The position numbers and the translations under genes were made by a program. A DNA stretch of 5,971 nt, taken from the NCBI GenBank assembly GCA_018302185.1, contig JAGVZX010000137.1, positions 1 to 5,971 of the forward strand. The letters run 5' to 3'. The notes beneath the pieces are model-generated. The model saw only the letters and a list, made by a program, of their open reading frames with translations, was not told the DNA's origin and made no database searches. Of the stretch, positions 4,650 to 5,971 are shown piece by piece. Within the stretch, counting starts at the first letter, position 1. Every line of letters begins with the position of its first letter. The stretch is from Candidatus Woesearchaeota archaeon (GTDB taxonomy: Archaea; Nanobdellota; Nanobdellia; Woesearchaeales; UBA10200).

Positions 4650-5717
4650 ATGTCACAAACAGAAGCTGAAATATTGGAAGAATTTTCACGCTTATGCACA
4701 AGTGCTGCAGAGCGAAGGCAGGTGTCTATTGATAATCCGCCGAGTATTGCGATTCGAACTGTGAACTATGGAGGATTTGAGGTAATTGAAAGCCCTATAA
4801 TCGTAGCAGATGGTCGACCTCTGGAATTAATTCTTGGTGAACCGGTATTGTATCTCGGCGCCGAACTTCATGAAGATGGCATTCATATTGCACATGCATC
4901 ATTTGATAAGGAGAATAAAGAAAGAGTGATTTATTTATTGCAATCTGCGCATCATTTATCCGTTGAGAGGCTAGCGCATTATCCTCATCCACTTTTAGCT
5001 CATCCATCTATGCATGGTGATATGTGGGCAGGTTGGACAGCTTCTGGCGGTACATTTGAGCAGGATTTGGAAGGCAAAGTACCTTATACGAAGGCAACCA
5101 TTGAACAAGCTATGAGATATCTGCCTGACCTCATGAGGTATAAGTATGGCAGAGATACAAATATTGCAGTGCTTGCATGCGGCGAAGGTCCTGAATTGCT
5201 TGCATTGGCAAATCTTCTTGAGCAGCGTCCAGATGTTAAGCTTCTGGGAATTGATCAAAATGCCCAAATGTTAAAAAGAGTAAGAGGAGTATTGCCTTCT
5301 AGGGTAGATCTAAAAAGACTTGACCTAAAAGACCTTAGCAAGAAAGTCAAACCAAATAGCATTGATATGGTAATTGCGATAGGTTTGTTTGATATGCAGA
5401 CATTAGAATGGCAGGATGGTGTAAATATTTTAGGTGAAGTGCGTAGGGTATTGAAAGAAGATGGCTATGGGGTATTTGCAAGTTATGGCCTTAAACTATT
5501 TTCCAGAACCCATTACCAACAGTTAGGGTTTGAGGTAAAGAAATGCTCTAATCCTAGCACTTTTTTCTCTAGGACCTGTCCAGAGCCGTATGTGGTGCAG
5601 AAAAAGAAAGGAAAGCGTGTACAGTCAAGGCTGGTAAATCCAATATATGCAGAATCTAATCAATGGAAACAATATCCTCAGTTACTAAGTATCTTAAGAC
5701 CGCAGATTATTGAATAA
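4650..5717 (+). CDS. Class I SAM-dependent methyltransferase-like protein with unrecognised N-terminal domain
   Basis: The 355-residue protein has two parts. Residues about 165-315 form a Rossmann-fold methyltransferase: motif I VLACGEGPE (174-182), the strand-2 acidic end LLGIDQNAQML (198-208, Asp202), VDLKRLDLKDL (219-229), the strand-4 segment IDMVIAIGLF (238-247), then LGEVRRVLKEDGYGVFAS (261-278) and a final strand pair. It should bind S-adenosylmethionine; the acceptor is unknown. Residues 1-150 match no domain I recognise. They hold a beta-rich region (about 32-86) and a His-rich stretch (101-122: His101, 102, 110, 113, 118, 122). The tail 316-330 is basic (KKKGKRVQSR), which could touch nucleic acid. 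AAGGGAG precedes the ATG by seven bases. About a third of its Arg codons are CGN, more than in neighbouring genes. No partner gene is adjacent. Confidence 0.75.
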   Translation: MSQTEAEILEEFSRLCTSAAERRQVSIDNPPSIAIRTVNYGGFEVIESPIIVADGRPLELILGEPVLYLGAELHEDGIHIAHASFDKENKERVIYLLQSAHHLSVERLAHYPHPLLAHPSMHGDMWAGWTASGGTFEQDLEGKVPYTKATIEQAMRYLPDLMRYKYGRDTNIAVLACGEGPELLALANLLEQRPDVKLLGIDQNAQMLKRVRGVLPSRVDLKRLDLKDLSKKVKPNSIDMVIAIGLFDMQTLEWQDGVNILGEVRRVLKEDGYGVFASYGLKLFSRTHYQQLGFEVKKCSNPSTFFSRTCPEPYVVQKKKGKRVQSRLVNPIYAESNQWKQYPQLLSILRPQIIE

Positions 5718-5821
5718 ATATTAAATGGTAGGATATAATTTGTTCTCTTGGATCAACCATACTACCTGAACTTCATCTGCGGCATTCCTCTATGCTGAAG
5801 CTTCTTAATCTGCAATATATT
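5718..5821. other. Convergent intergenic gap
   Basis: This 104-base stretch separates two genes that face each other. It has AT-rich sequence directly after the methyltransferase-like stop and short T-runs, but no strong hairpin or oligo-T terminator. On the minus strand it contains the in-frame extension described for the right-hand partial gene. Confidence 0.4.
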
Positions 5822-5971
5822 TTATGTTAAGATTATCTTCTTCGCCTGCTCTATCGCTTCTTTGCTTAATTTCAGTAATGCATCAAATTTTTCTCTTTCT
5901 TTAAATTCTAGCGATATCCCATATTGCAGGCTTTCTCTTAAGCTTATTACCCTATCCTGATGCAGTTCTTC
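5822..5971 (-). CDS. C-terminal end of an unrecognised protein (5' part outside window)
   Basis: The frame is open from the right edge to a TAA at 5824-5822, giving the last 49 residues of a minus-strand gene. The peptide is charged and predicted helical, with ESLQYGISLEFKEREKFDAL and LKLSKEAIEQAKKIIL, so it may end in a coiled coil or helical bundle. I do not recognise the family. Coding is supported by the open frame, by Glu/Lys/Leu-rich composition and by convergent placement facing the methyltransferase-like gene. The same frame continues after the TAA for 19 codons to a TAG. Confidence 0.55.
   Translation of the reverse strand, partial: EELHQDRVISLRESLQYGISLEFKEREKFDALLKLSKEAIEQAKKIILT

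Noticed and set aside
4795..5267. Minus-strand open frames inside the methyltransferase-like gene
   Set aside because: They are antisense to a frame with clear Rossmann methyltransferase motifs and have no motifs or ribosome sites of their own.
1..5971. tRNA, rRNA, CRISPR repeats, insertion-sequence ends, toxin-antitoxin or defence genes
   Set aside because: Reading both strands I saw no cloverleaf, no regularly spaced repeats, no transposase and no terminal inverted repeats. The genes are mostly housekeeping.

Overview
This window looks like a piece of a streamlined, AT-rich archaeal genome. The best guess is a DPANN-type lineage close to Woesearchaeota/Pacearchaeota, but that placement is inference from protein character and not a phylogeny. 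The archaeal assignment itself is firm. The window carries CDP-archaeol synthase for ether-lipid synthesis, RNA polymerase subunit Rpo4, ribosomal protein eL21, the archaea-typical families DUF655 and DUF357, and an archaeal-style SepF. Promoters are TATA boxes, and at several genes these lie only about 27-30 nt from the start codon, which suggests leaderless or nearly leaderless mRNAs.

Layout, left to right. A radical SAM protein of the COG1031 type occupies 1-827 on the minus strand and runs off the left edge. It is divergent from carS (944-1537, plus). carS converges, with a one-base gap, on a winged-helix protein (1539-1916, minus). Then comes a minus-strand series: DUF357 (1999-2301), DUF655 (2418-3008), rpo4 (3132-3485) and eL21 (about 3511-3789). 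In transcription order eL21, rpo4 and DUF655 form a conserved archaeal translation/transcription neighbourhood. The ksgA gene I would expect next is absent, and DUF357 follows instead. A divergent regulatory region of about 150 bases separates eL21 from sepF (3968-4405, plus). After a T-rich terminator zone and a leader with a hairpin comes a two-domain methyltransferase-like gene (4650-5717, plus). The window closes with the C-terminus of an unrecognised minus-strand gene (5822-5971).

How the genes relate: most are housekeeping, covering membrane lipid (CarS), transcription (Rpo4), ribosome (eL21, probably DUF655) and cell division (SepF). Nothing indicates a mobile element, CRISPR array, tRNA or rRNA. 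The points most worth attention are the eL21 gene, which has no canonical in-frame start and looks as if its N-terminus was shifted out of frame. Next are the methyltransferase-like protein, with an unrecognised histidine-rich N-terminal half and a leader hairpin next to its ribosome binding site, and the radical SAM gene with atypical cysteine spacing. I found no convincing new multi-gene system.
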